Below are positions 54,721 through 64,000 of a stretch of 64,000 bases of DNA, one piece after another. The DNA is taken from the NCBI GenBank assembly GCA_963932465.1, contig OZ010792.1:15703701-15767700 (forward strand). Direction: 5' to 3'. The first letter of the stretch is position 1. Every line of letters begins with the position of its first letter. The notes under the pieces are model-generated. The model saw only the letters and a program-made list of their open reading frames with translations, made no database searches and had not been told where the DNA came from. Source of the DNA: Maratus speciosus (Eukaryota; Arthropoda; Arachnida; Araneae; Salticidae). Both the position numbers and the translations under genes were made by a program.

Positions 54721-54928
54721 TTAACCTTCCGTCTACCAGACGGGTCCATTGGACCCGACATGTACATTCAAAATATTTATTCAAACCAGAAATTTCTTCA
54801 AAACAAACTAAATGTATAAATCAGACAATAATAAGTTAAATAAACAAATTAAATAGTTTTAAGTAAAAATTCTGGTGTAGAATGTTTTTATAAAACTTGA
54901 GTAAAATTTCCGGTAGTTCTAGGGTTAA
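54721..54928 (-). mobile_element. TTAA-flanked MITE, family C
   Basis: TTAA-CCTTCCGTCTACCAGACGGG to CCGGTAGTTCTAGGG-TTAA, reverse complement of 50292-50499 with very few differences. Confidence 0.95.
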
Positions 54929-55267
54929 TCTCACTAGGTCAGCTCGTTAGTCTCCAATCAATTCCCTCCTAGCTAAGTAATAGTATGCCAATTCACAGTT
55001 AATTTGCCATAAGATAATATCAAAATAATAATAATAATTAATAAATAAAATCCTGATTCTAATATTAGAAATGGTTAAAATATAAATTCATTTTAACTAG
55101 CCAGGCAATATTTAAGTAATATAAATTACTCTAGTTAGTTTAATGTCACCTAGTGCTATAGGACAATATTAAAACAATATATATAATAACTGATAGTTAA
55201 GTAAATAGCTATAAGTAAGCTTTAAGTGTAATAACATGTACAAGCTAACCCCTTTCCCTTTCAGGTC

Positions 55268-55570
55268 TTTTTTTTTTTTGACTGCCGCCTCTTTATTATT
55301 CGTAGTTGCACATAGGCTATAGCCTGCACAAGCTACCGGACCCTCTCCAGTGGGAAGTCTACGGAGCCAGTTTCTACGCAGTGGGGTACGGTAGATAGGC
55401 GGAGTCTCATCCCCCAGCATCGTTATGTTTGCCTAGCATTTCTGCCCAAAATTAACTTTTGGTGCAACTTGTCTATCTGCGGCGCTTCATTTTTTTTCTT
55501 TTTTGCTTCCCCACCCCCGTCCAAAATCCATTTTCTTACGACAAGTCTGCACCAACAATTCGGCTTCTAA
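55268..55570 (-). mobile_element. Polyadenylated retroposed sequence, minus strand
   Basis: On the minus strand a GC-richer sequence runs to AATAATAAAGAGGCGGCAGT and then a run of 12 A (55268-55280 on the plus strand as T). AATAAA about 17 bases before the tail is the classic polyadenylation layout. An 83-codon frame (55169-55420) covers it but no domain is evident. It may be a LINE 3' end or processed transcript; source unknown. Confidence 0.5.
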
Positions 55571-55593
55571 ACCCCAGTTCATTCAGAAGTAGT

Positions 55594-56058
55594 TAGGGCA
55601 GCGGTGGCCCAGCTGGCAGAGCATCGAATCCGCAGCTAAGGCCGTGGGATCGGCCACCATGTACACTAATCCACCATGTACACTAATGGCGTCTGGTGCA
55701 TGTAAAATCCGTCGTGGGTGCAAAGTCCTCCAAGTTACCTGTGAATTATACCTCTGGAAGTGCCTTGCCAGGTGAAGGTCTCGTCATCTGATCAAGGTTC
55801 TAAATTACGAGACCAACATAAGTAGCAATGTGCAGGTGCCAAACAACAGAATATAACGTTAAGTAACCGGCAAAACAAAGTATACACAAACGAGCAGTAG
55901 GCACTGCAGATAGGATGACGTTCGAGTCAATGATACCAGGTTTATTGACGCTTCGCGGCGATTAGGCGGTCTTTCGCCCCGATGCCAGGTACTAAACCCG
56001 TTAAGCTGGGGCAACCCGGCAGGTAGGGGCCTGGTCATCGGTTAGAAAGAAAAAAAAC
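55594..56058 (+). mobile_element. tRNA-derived SINE-like retroposon
   Basis: GCGGTGGCCCAGCTGGCAGA has the form of a Pol III A box (TRGCNNAGYNGG). A weak B-box-like GTGGGATCGG follows 35-40 bases on. ACCATGTACACTAAT is duplicated in the body. A GC-richer tail region ends in GAAAGAAAAAAAAC. B box is degenerate and target repeats were not found, so extent is approximate. Confidence 0.55.
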
Positions 56059-56182
56059 TAGAAGCTGAATATACAAGCTAATTTCGAAGATACAAAAATT
56101 ATGTGCCCCTTAAAGAATTATCATGATTTAATTATCCTTGAATCAATAGAAATTACTATTAAAGAAAGTACTGTTTTTAATG

Positions 56183-56490
56183 ACGTTTTATCCTACAACA
56201 TACACAGAATTTGGCTCAATTTGCTTAAAGAATCATAAAACACGTAATATTTCACTTCCCTCTATATCCATATTTTTATTTTCCCAATGTTTTCCGGATC
56301 TAAAAATTGACTTTCACTTTCACTCCTTTCGACACCAACTACGTGAATTTTGAAAATAAGACGCTAATGACAGTATTTTTATTTTTGTATTCCCTGACGA
56401 AGGCTATGTTTATAGTTGAAAGTACTAAGAATTATTAAAGTAATTTAACATTTTTAAATATTTTATCATCTTTTAAGTAATTTGCGCATA
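56183..56490 (-). mobile_element. Penelope-like element terminal-repeat fragment
   Basis: Reverse complement matches 47455-47759 over about 300 bp (CTTTAATAATTCTTAGTACT, GTCTTATTTTCAAAATTC, TGTTGTAGGATAAAACG). The plus strand reads CCCTGACGAAGGC, a motif style common in PLE terminal repeats. No coding part attached. Confidence 0.7.
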
Positions 56491-56678
56491 GTGAAATTTT
56501 AAGTTTAACTTTTTAAAGATGAATTTTGCATTCTATTTATTTATTTACTAGAAATACGATAGTTAACCCATTAAATGCCCACACTATAAGATGGGATTTT
56601 CAACTTTTTTGCAAAAAAAAAAAAAAAAAAAAAACAGCTTGCCACCAGAAATTTTGAAAGATAATCTTCTTCGCTTTA

Positions 56679-56887
56679 TTTAACCCTTTCCGGCGCAGAT
56701 TTATTTTGTTTGTGAAATGATGAAATAATGGACCGACACCAGAATTTACAAAGGAATTTATTAGAAAATGAAATCTTGCTTATTTTGCCGTACCTTATAA
56801 AAGAAAAATTTTAATTAAATATTCTTGGTGCCAGTACTCTTATAATTAAGTGTCCTTTTTTGTGGACACCGTCCGCTAAAGTGTTAA
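56679..56887 (-). mobile_element. TTAA-flanked MITE, family F, nested
   Basis: TTAA-CCCTTTCCGGCGCAG to GACACCGTCCGCTAAAGTG-TTAA, reverse of 7893-8110. Confidence 0.85.
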
Positions 56888-56993
56888 CACTTTCTGGGGC
56901 AAGGTTCGTAAAATGCTAAAATGAGTGAATGACACAAAAATTAACATACGAATTTATTTGAAAATAAGCAAAAAAAATTCTTCACTATCTTAA
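56884..56993 (+). mobile_element. Left half of an unassigned TTAA element
   Basis: TTAA-CACTTTCTGGGGCAAGG begins like family T but the rest differs. Cut off at TTAA by family I; no right half seen. Confidence 0.5.
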
Positions 56994-57197
56994 ACCTTTA
57001 AAGATTGAAGTTGCGTTTTTGCAACGCTATATTTGTGATTTTTGCACTATTTTTGATACCAGTAAAAGAGAAATGTAAAATTTGCCTTATTTAATTAACC
57101 TATTTCAGTGATTCTTAAAGTAAAAGTAAGTGTTTAACAAAGAGTGGTGTGACCTGAATGAAATTTCTGTAAAACATGCTGCTCCTTAATGGGTTAA
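56990..57197 (+). mobile_element. TTAA-flanked MITE, family I, nested
   Basis: TTAA-ACCTTTAAAGATTGAAG to GCTGCTCCTTAATGGG-TTAA. GTTGCGTTTTTGCAAC hairpin near left end. Core ATACCAGTAAAAGAG, TGCCTTATTTAATTAACC, AGTGGTGTGACC. Confidence 0.88.
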
Positions 57198-57253
57198 TAA
57201 ACAGAAATTTTTCATTCCAAAATTCTGGCGCTAATGTGGCATTTGGGAATTAA

Positions 57254-58660
57254 AATTAACTGGCCCAAAAATGAACCACTGCCGTTGAAGGTGCTAGACA
57301 ATGTTATGTATTTATTCGATGCACATTAAATTATCATTTCGAACACGATTGTCAAGTGACAATGATAAACAAATTTCCCAATTGACATCCATTTCTGGAT
57401 ATCTATATACCTGGCCCGTATAATAAGTAAGTACCGCAAACCGCCCACTGATTCGACAATTTGCTAATTTTTACGAATTTTAGAAATCTGGATTTTCTTT
57501 ACTGTCTTTTTTTTCTATTACCTACATATAAATCCAACTTTTTGTCAAATTCACTCTCCGATATGACGATTTGTGAATTTTCGAAATACGAACGGACTTA
57601 CAGGACACTTGTTTAAAATACATTTATTAGTATTTAGTACAATTTTACTGTTTTAAAATTGATGAAAATTATATGAATAAAAAATTGTATATAATATGAA
57701 AAATTATAGCAATTATAGTAATGACAACTGCTGTACATTTAAAAAAAAATAAATTAATAACATTGAAACAAACTAGTTCGTATATTATTCTTTTTTTTTA
57801 ACACAAAAGTTTTAAATATTTTATATTTTATCACGCTTTTTTAATCAAAAAATAAATATAAGGTGGAATTAAATACCCTAACTATGAAATATTGCCTCAA
57901 TTAATTCATCTTATCTCGAGGGACTTTTTCGCTTTTAAAAATGAAAGTTCATTACCATACACTTTCTAGGCTTAATTTTACACTAAATTAAGGCGAAATT
58001 GCAAAAGCATGAAAGAACAATAAATTAATGTACCTTTTAGTGTCGCCGAAAGTGTACTTTTTTGGGTAACGTGGTTGGATAAAAATTGCATTTTACAGAG
58101 CGTTAAACTTTTTTACACGTTTCACTTAAATTTATTTTAAAGTTTGTTCCACTCTCTTGCACCTAAATTAGAGAGCTTGGAAAATTTAAAGTGAAAATAA
58201 ACAAAGCGGCACTTTCTTTTCCACTTTTCGAAATAAATATTTTTGTCGGATTTTTCGGTGATACTTCTTTCTTTATTTTTTTTATATTGTATAAAAATCA
58301 TTGTATTGTTTAAATTATTATTTTTTAACTCTTTCGAAGTTATAAAATAGAATTTGGAAATATGCGCATCTGTTTTATATTCATATTTGTGCCTCAACAA
58401 ATTAATTCTTTACTTTTAATACTGCTCTGAGCAAGTCCTGATCAACAACGCACCACTAAAATGGAATAATTTTTTTTGTCTTTCTCATGACAGAAAGCTT
58501 GCATGAATAAGCCGTTTAAATAAGGCAAAATTTTCTATTAAAATTTACTGGAGGAAGTTCGCATTACTGGCAATCACGCGCTGTCTCTCAGACTACAAAG
58601 GACTGATTTAGGCCTTTCGAGACGTTGGTAGTTTGATAATTTTTAACAGTTTCAGGTGCA
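57254..58660. other. Gene-free AT-rich stretch
   Basis: No gene. A family-E-like internal piece (AAGCCGTTTAAATAAGGCAA, TTTACTGGAGGAAG) lies at 58500-58560. The minus-strand frame 58137-58400 is lysine/asparagine-rich with no domain. Confidence 0.5.
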
Positions 58661-58726
58661 AGGTACTTCTATTCGCAAAATGCTGAAAAGAATGGTATAA
58701 AATATATCCCACCTCCGCTCAAGGGG

Positions 58727-58931
58727 TTAACCCTTTCGAGACGACATCCCGTACACAATTTATTTTTGTATAGCACCGTTTTTTTTAAACAGTTCCATTT
58801 ACTTGTGAAACACCAAAAATGTTCTAAGTAAAAAAGATAAATATTACATTAATTTATTAATGGTGCAAGAACAAATTCCATATGCACCTTGTGACGATGC
58901 ATATATGCATCACTAGTCCCGAAAGGGTTAA
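58727..58931. mobile_element. TTAA-flanked MITE, A-like termini
   Basis: TTAA-CCCTTTCGAGACGACATCCC and ACTAGTCCCGAAAGGG-TTAA. GATGCATATATGCATC is a perfect palindrome near the right end. The preceding CCGCTCAAGGGG is the right end of a truncated family-D copy, so two elements share the left TTAA. Confidence 0.85.
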
Positions 58932-59049
58932 AATAGATTCTGAGCACATTCGATTAGTTCGCAAAATGTTTTGACAATAGGGAGAGGGTAACTGCTTTCT
59001 GGCTCATAAAGAAGCCAACATCTAGCTTATACAACATCGGAATGTCTCT

Positions 59050-59258
59050 TTAACCCCGTGAGGGGCGGTGGGATAAAATGTATCCCACCTAATTTAAACA
59101 AAATTCTCACCAGAAAATTTTAACTAAATTTTATAATTTTAACTTTGGAGGAAAATCGTTGAAAAATTCCTTTTCCATATTTAAAAATAACATTTTTCGA
59201 TTATTCCGGTGAGAATTCAATATTTAGAGCCATTTTCGCTTGCTCCTCAAGGGGTCAA
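59050..59258 (+). mobile_element. TTAA-flanked MITE, family D
   Basis: TTAA-CCCCGTGAGGGGCGGTGGGA to GCTTGCTCCTCAAGGGG-TCAA. Core TTCTCACCAGAAAATTTTAA and TTATTCCGGTGAGAATTC. Confidence 0.87.
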
Positions 59259-59673
59259 ACCAAAGCGATATAAGTAAGCGTCCTATCTTAAATGGGAGAA
59301 GTAACCGCAAGATTAAAAGGGAGGTCACATCAATCAAGGTCATGCGCCACGTAGCGGATGGAGTGTAAACTACAGGTAGATATCTAACTGTTTTCATACT
59401 CACACCACTAAAATTGTAAAGTTTTTTCACCTTGATTAATAACTGAAGTGCTTTGATACGGCGAAAAAATCTTCGTGGTGTCGAGTTCATCTTGTTCCTC
59501 TCGCTACGCCGTTATGTTTCAATAAATGTGGCAAACAAAATTCCTTTCTATGAGTGACATTAAAAGCCCGTGTATGTGAATTATCACTCCGTCCACAAGG
59601 TGGCGCAACTATGTTAATTTACGCCTCATTCCAGCATTAAGTTTGTTCGCTTACTTATAACGCTTTGGGTTAA
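59255..59673 (-). mobile_element. TTAA-flanked element EE, middle car of a train
   Basis: Left ACCAAAGCGATATAAGTAAG and right CTTACTTATAACGCTTTGGG are inverted ends. ACACCACTAAAATTG and AATCTTCGTGGTGTCG bracket a shared-type core. Shares its left TTAA-type site (TCAA) with family D and its right TTAA with the next element. The 88-codon minus frame is incidental. Confidence 0.75.
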
Positions 59674-59858
59674 ACCCTTGGGGAAGAGCGCAAGGTGCTC
59701 AGAATCCTTGACTATTCCAACCAGTTATATTTTATTGTAAATTTTGCCTTATTTAATCAGGCTATTTTCTCGATTAAATTGGTCAACAATTTCTTTTTTG
59801 AAAAACCGGTGAAGAAAGATTAAAAATTCTCTGAAAGACGCTCGTGGCGAAGAAGTAA
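59670..59858 (-). mobile_element. Degenerate family-A MITE
   Basis: TTAA-ACCCTTGGGGAAGAGCG at left; right end GTGGCGAAGAAG-TAAA is decayed. Core CCAACCAGTTATATTTTATT, TTGCCTTATTTAATCAGG, AAAACCGGTGAAG. Confidence 0.7.
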
Positions 59859-60189
59859 AAGGATTGCTAATAAAGTTAAACGTTCAAAGACTCCCATTTT
59901 TAACAGAATCTAACTGTTTATTTGTACTGCGAAAACTACAGAAAGGCCGTAAAGTCTTTTGAAACAATCCGACAGTTTGATTGTCCGCACTGTGGTAAGA
60001 TTAAAAAAAAAAAAAAAAAAAAAAATGTTAGCAAAGGAAATTCGAAGCCAGATAATGATATCAGCAGCGCCTTAAACTATAAGAAGAGAAATTGCAAGGT
60101 CAAGAATCATTAAATATGCGAAAGTACGTTGGTGTCCGTGTTTAACACCTGGCCACAAAAAAAAAAAAAAAAAACCCGCAATCGATTTA

Positions 60190-60825
60190 GAGAGAAATAT
60201 ATGAAGCAACAAACGAATTGGTCTAAATTTATTTTCAGTCATGAAAAATAGTTTAATTTTGATGTTTCACATTCTATTCATTCATGTTGGCATGACTTTC
60301 AAAAGGTAAAGGGTGTATTTTCCACGCGTCTTCTTGGCGGAGGCTCTCTAATGGTTTGGTCTGCCTTTTCCTCATGAGCTTAACTTATAATTCCTTTGCA
60401 GAAGGACGAGAAAATAGTCATATCTATATTTGCATCTTAGAACGGACCTTTTAACCGGAATGAAGACAATGGCGGTGTTAATTATATTTTCAAAGAAGAC
60501 AATGCTTCAATTATCTCTGCAAAAGACACAAGCAAGTGATTTGAAGATTATTATATTCCCACACATGATTGGCAAGCCAATAGTTTGGATCTAAATTCCA
60601 TGAAACACGTTTGAGGTATTATAATGCACAATATCTACCGAAAAAATGCTCATATGGCCCAAAATACTTCAAAAGCTGAATAGAAATCAGTCATTTGTGA
60701 AGCGTGGCGTGTTTTGTCACTTCGGAAGTTCGACACCCTGTAAACTTTATGCCACAAAGATGCATTGAAATTATTAATCACAAAGGAAGCACAATGGACA
60801 AATAATATTTTTATAATATAGAAAA
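60190..60825 (+). pseudogene. Tc3-like (mariner superfamily) transposase, catalytically dead
   Basis: Reading the fragments in order gives WSKFIFSHEK, FNFDVSHSIHSCWHDF, KVKGVFSTRLLGGGSLMVWS, NGGVNYIFKEDNASIISAKD and DWQANSLDLNSMKHV. This is the C-terminal catalytic half of a Tc3-type transposase (F-S-D-E-K, G-G-G-S-x-M-V-W, Q-Q-D-N-A, D-L-N-P-I-E). The first Asp is His, the second Asp is kept, and the final Glu is Lys; spacing of the last two is still 34 residues. Several stops and a frame change. No N-terminal DNA-binding domain was identified upstream (59922-60113 is open but unrecognised, and interrupted by A runs). Terminal repeats were not found. Confidence 0.8.
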
Positions 60826-60849
60826 ATCTGTTACGTTCTTGTCATTTTG

Positions 60850-61320
60850 CCCCTGTTACTTATCCAGTGAAAATTCAATTTATTATATTGTATATATAAT
60901 AATTATTTTACAATATTTTCTTTATGTTTGTATTGTCTTTTTAGTTTTATAAAATTAATTTATATTGTTAGATTATGGGGAATATATTTATTATTATATA
61001 TTAAATAAAATGATTGTTCCTGTCATTCTACACCGCAGTTTAATAGTTGACCCATTGCATACTGTCCAACTTGCTACTAAACTTCCGTAAAATGTGAATT
61101 AAATTGACCCAGGTTTAACACATTTCTGAACAGAAAATTTATTTGGTGTCATCAAGCATTTAATTTCATGTTTTGAAAATCACTAATACTTTCGTAGATT
61201 ACACTGAAAATCATTTAAATTCATTTCTTTAAAAAAATCTGGTTCTAAACGTTAACCATTGGGAAAAGTCTAATAATAGTTTAGAAATTATTATGCATTT
61301 TAAAAAGAACTGAAGGAATT
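60850..61320. other. Gene-free AT-rich stretch
   Basis: No gene or clear element end seen. Confidence 0.45.
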
Positions 61321-61332
61321 AGTATAAACCCC

Positions 61333-61523
61333 TTAACCTAGGATTTACTTTTAACAGCTCCACGGTTTGGCAAATCCATATCTACCACTAAAATTTAATA
61401 GAGATTTTCGCTTTGTTTAATCATGGAATTTCGAAGGTTAAATTAAACTATATTTATTGTGAAATTTTAGTGCTAAGATCATCGTACGCAGGCTATGCCC
61501 GTCATTGTGTGTTAAGGGGTTAA
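61333..61523. mobile_element. Decayed TTAA element with shared-type core
   Basis: AAACCCCTTAACC at left and GTTAAGGGGTTAA at right. Core TCTACCACTAAAATTTAATA, TTTTCGCTTTGTTTAATCAT and AAATTTTAGTGCTAAG. Exact TTAA boundaries are ambiguous. Confidence 0.6.
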
Positions 61524-61634
61524 TAAAAAATGGTAGAAAATAAAAATTTTAAGAAATTAATATAATTTATTATGACAAGTATCAAATTATTAAGTTAAGT
61601 AGAAAGTATTAATAACAATTTATAAAGTTTAGTT

Positions 61635-61750
61635 TAAGGGGTCTCAGGCCTCTTAAACCCTTAATTCTCACTCCTGTCAATATGACGGGCGTTCGTTATT
61701 TCTCGTGCCCGTCATACACTATATGGCCAAAGGTGACCGGTCACTTGAAA
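61635..61750 (+). mobile_element. Solo element ends: family Z, family K and a Tc1-type terminus
   Basis: TTAAGGGGTCTCAGG (family Z end) is followed by TTAA-ACCCTTAATTCTCACTCC (family K start), then TA-CACTATATGGCCAAAGG, a motif shared by many Tc1-like terminal repeats. None has its partner end nearby. The frames downstream (61765-62157 minus, 61888-62097 plus) show no domain. Confidence 0.55.
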
Positions 61751-62395
61751 TTTTGGACGTTTTGTCAAATATCTAGAAAAATACAGGAGTAATCAACCTG
61801 AAACTGCAAACGTGTAAACATTATAGTATAAGTCATATATTTCGGCGAAGATTTTTTCCCGAAACCCCATAGGGGACCGCCAACATATTGAAAAAGAACG
61901 AATATATTTTGGATAACCCTGTAAAAACTAATGTAGCAAAAGCGTTCAAACTCGAGATTATTAATAAGAGGCTTCTTGTAATATGCTGTGTTCATTTTTA
62001 TGAGGATAGCATGCATAATCGTAGAGAAATTAGGGTTTTTATAAAAACAGTTCCAAATTTCGCCAAGTTTTTTGCTTATAATTTGCAGAGTTCTTAATAT
62101 TAAAAAAAAGTTCTTTTCAGTAAAGGATTCATGGATGTTTTCTTCATGTTGCTTCAAGTAATGTTTTATTTAGAAAAAATTCGACTGAGATGCTGAAATT
62201 AAAGTAGGCAAAGAGAGCCTTTTTAAAATGTGCTGTACAAACTCAAGAATTTTTGCACCTTCTTTTGTCACTCGTCCGGAAGGAAAGGGGACCTGGTTCG
62301 ACTAGATTATTGCATAAACTATATATAAAAATCACTTCAAAACATCAAAGTACTGAATAACTGCTATAAGAGATAAAAATAAATTGTAAAGGGCT

Positions 62396-63215
62396 AAAAA
62401 TACCTTTATTTATTTACATTTCGGCATGTTTCACTGGATCCGACGACAACATTATCAAGAAAATAAAATTATAAAAATATCCTCGCAAAAAATTCAAATT
62501 GAAAATCTCGTAAACAAAATCCAAAATCACCTGAACACAAACAAGTATAATAAAATTATCTGCAATATTAACAAGTTGGAAATTGCTCGTCAAACGTGGC
62601 AAATGAGGTGAGTTCATACTATAACTAGTTTATAAATATTTTTTGCACCGCATATTGTGCTGAATGTATATTTTAGTGCACTTCATAAATGCCCATCAAT
62701 TTCATTCTGATCCAAAGGCTGTAACATCATTAAAATGCACTTGCAATAATTTTTTCCCATTGGCCGTCATGTAACGGAAAACTTTTGACTGTCCCTCTAA
62801 TTAAACTATACATCCGATTTTCATAAAATTTGAAATGACTCGATAAAATATTGCAAAAATTATACATTTAAAATTTCAGACCATTCGGTTGGGTAGTTTT
62901 CTCTCTGTTATATGTGGACTGACGGCAAGACGGACGGACGGTCGGACAGACGGAAAGACGGACGGTCGGACGGACAGACAAACAGACGGTCCGAACGACG
63001 ACTATAGGTGCTACGTATTTATGTAATTAAGAACGTACCTAAAAATGTGAATTTGTGAACTTGAATTGTGATTTTGATTTTTGTTTACTAGTATTTCAAT
63101 TTGAATTTTTTGCGAAAATATTTTTATCATTTTATTTTCTTGAGGAAGCTGCCGTCGGATGCAATGAAACATGCCGAAATGTAAACAAATAAAGGCATTT
63201 TTTGCTTTTTAAAAT
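62396..63215. mobile_element. Inverted terminal-repeat element, Penelope-type termini
   Basis: TTTACATTTCGGCATGTTTC, ATCCGACG, CAAGAAAATAAAAT and GCAAAAAATTCAAATTG at the left are mirrored at 63090-63215; arms of about 120 bp. The wording TGAAACATGCCGAAATGTAA is of the kind found in Penelope-like terminal repeats, which may be inverted. No coding domain between. Confidence 0.6.
62918..62995 (+). repeat. GACG/GGAC tetranucleotide-like array
   Basis: Runs of GACGGACGGACGG, GGTCGGACAGACGG and GACGGTCGGACGGACAGAC form a GC-rich island of about 75 bp. Such arrays are frequent at retroposon and Helitron ends in arthropods. Confidence 0.9.
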
Positions 63216-63326
63216 TTATTTTTATCGCTTATAGCAATTACTGAGTACTTAGATTGTTGCAGTTCATTTTTTAGTCCTCTCGATGTATAATGCAGCATAA
63301 ATTCTGTAAAATTCTGATTTTCAGAG

Positions 63327-63475
63327 CTACCACTGGCGAATATTTTTTTAACTCTATCTCGCACCACTTCCTCAGAACTTAAATCTTTCTCAACATGTGC
63401 AAGAGAAATATACTGCAAAATTTGCTTTTTAAAAATAGTGGTGATATTAGAATATAAAAATAGTCGCCAGTGGCA
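63327..63475. mobile_element. Family-R MITE
   Basis: GCTACCACTGGCGAATATTTTT-type left end and AAAAATAGTCGCCAGTGGCAGC right end, as in 25454 and inside family L. CGCACCACTTCC and AATAGTGGTGAT bracket the core. Confidence 0.65.
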
Positions 63476-63678
63476 GCGGTGGATTTTGCGCCCATGATAA
63501 ATGAGCACTGAGCAATAAAAAGTATAAATAAAACAAGGCCCACCCTAAAAACATTTGAATTCGAAGCGCGAACTACATAATATATCATATAAGTTCGTTA
63601 TGTTTTTTATTTACATCTTAGTCTATTCCGACAAAGTAATCTCGCATTGTTTATGCATATCTATTAAACATTCCCTCC

Positions 63679-63896
63679 TAACACTTTCGAGGGCAGTGTC
63701 CTAAAAAAAGACACCTAATTTTAATTCCAAAACTGAGAAACGGCACCAATAATATTTAATGAAAATTTTCTTATTATAGTGTACGTGAAAATAAGCAAGT
63801 TCGTATTTTCAAAAAAAAAATTGTTTATAAATTCCTGTGTCAGCCAATTATTTCATCAGTTTATAAACAGAATTACTCCGCGCCGGTAAGGGTTAA
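63679..63896 (+). mobile_element. TTAA-flanked MITE, family F
   Basis: CTAA-CACTTTCGAGGGCAGTG (left TTAA mutated) to GCGCCGGTAAGGG-TTAA. Core GGCACCAATAATATTTAATG. Same orientation as 7893-8110. Confidence 0.85.
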
Positions 63897-64000
63897 AATG
63901 TATAATGTTTAAGATGGAGTAATTAGCAGAAAACATTTTTTTCTTATTCTTTTGAATATTAGCGTTTGGGTTTGGTTTTTGGCACTGATGATGATGTTAG

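Larger units (their letters stand above)
56563..57253 (+). mobile_element. TTAA-flanked MITE, family J, carrying a three-element train
   Basis: TTAA-CCCATTAAATGCCCACA and TGTGGCATTTGGGAA-TTAA. Core TTGCCACCAGAAATTTTG and AAAATTCTGGCGC. It is opened at CGCTTTATTTAA and refilled by F, a half element and I, each joined through TTAA. About 175 bp when emptied. Confidence 0.75.

Noticed and set aside
55169..55420. 83-codon minus frame as a host exon
   Set aside because: It runs into the A tail of a retroposed sequence and no splice or domain evidence supports a gene.
59922..60113. Zinc-ribbon-like frame (CPHCGK)
   Set aside because: A single CxxC followed by a poly-A-encoded lysine run; no second CxxC. 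It might be a decayed N-terminal part of the Tc3-like gene but cannot be supported.
61765..62157. 130-codon minus-strand frame overlapping a plus-strand frame
   Set aside because: Hydrophobic and Lys/Asn-rich mixture expected from AT-rich DNA; no motif; follows a Tc1-type terminus without matching any transposase segment.

Overview
This is AT-rich eukaryotic DNA with no convincing host gene. No open frame is long, intact and recognisable. The few recognisable protein segments all belong to transposable elements. The mix (Tc1/Tc3, pogo/Tigger, hAT-like, Helitron, Penelope-like and LINE relics, plus very many short TTAA-flanked elements) suggests a large, repeat-rich arthropod genome. A chelicerate such as a spider is my guess, from general knowledge only. 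The window reads as an intergenic or heterochromatic transposon graveyard.

Layout. 0-5 kb: Helitron-type ends, a two-unit tandem repeat and a broken LINE ORF1. 5-9.4 kb: TTAA elements set end to end and inside one another, with a Tigger relic at 6.2-7.2 kb and a 42-bp minisatellite at 8.5-8.8 kb. 9.9-13.5 kb: a 783-bp foldback TTAA element, a frameshifted Tc1 copy and a ~144-bp tandem array. 13.9-21.1 kb: more MITEs and a 350-bp hairpin. 21.7-27.4 kb: hAT-like elements, a 1.46-kb foldback, tRNA-derived SINEs and four-deep nesting. 27.6-31.8 kb: a ~1.4-kb segment present twice. 32-47 kb: MITEs, long palindromes, a probable Helitron and long gene-free stretches. 47.4-54.3 kb: a Penelope-like element split by a hAT-like element, a LINE 3' end whose RNase H frame is split twice by TTAA elements, and a 2.8-kb hAT-like element carrying a ~30-bp satellite. 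54.7-64 kb: SINE-like and retroposed pieces, two TTAA trains, a dead Tc3-like transposase, and a Penelope-type inverted repeat.

The most unusual signal is a common internal core. More than a dozen short element families with unrelated termini, and with TTAA or 6-8-bp target duplications, share a quasi-palindromic middle of about 100-150 bp. It opens with a CACCAG/CACCGG/CACCAC box, has an A/T-rich CTTATTTAAT-like centre, and closes with the reverse complement CTGGTG/CCGGTG/GTGGTG. The second notable pattern is TTAA elements joined through a shared TTAA, including one two-element compound found at two places.

All calls come from reading the sequence. No database search was run, so family names below rest on motifs, termini and target duplications.
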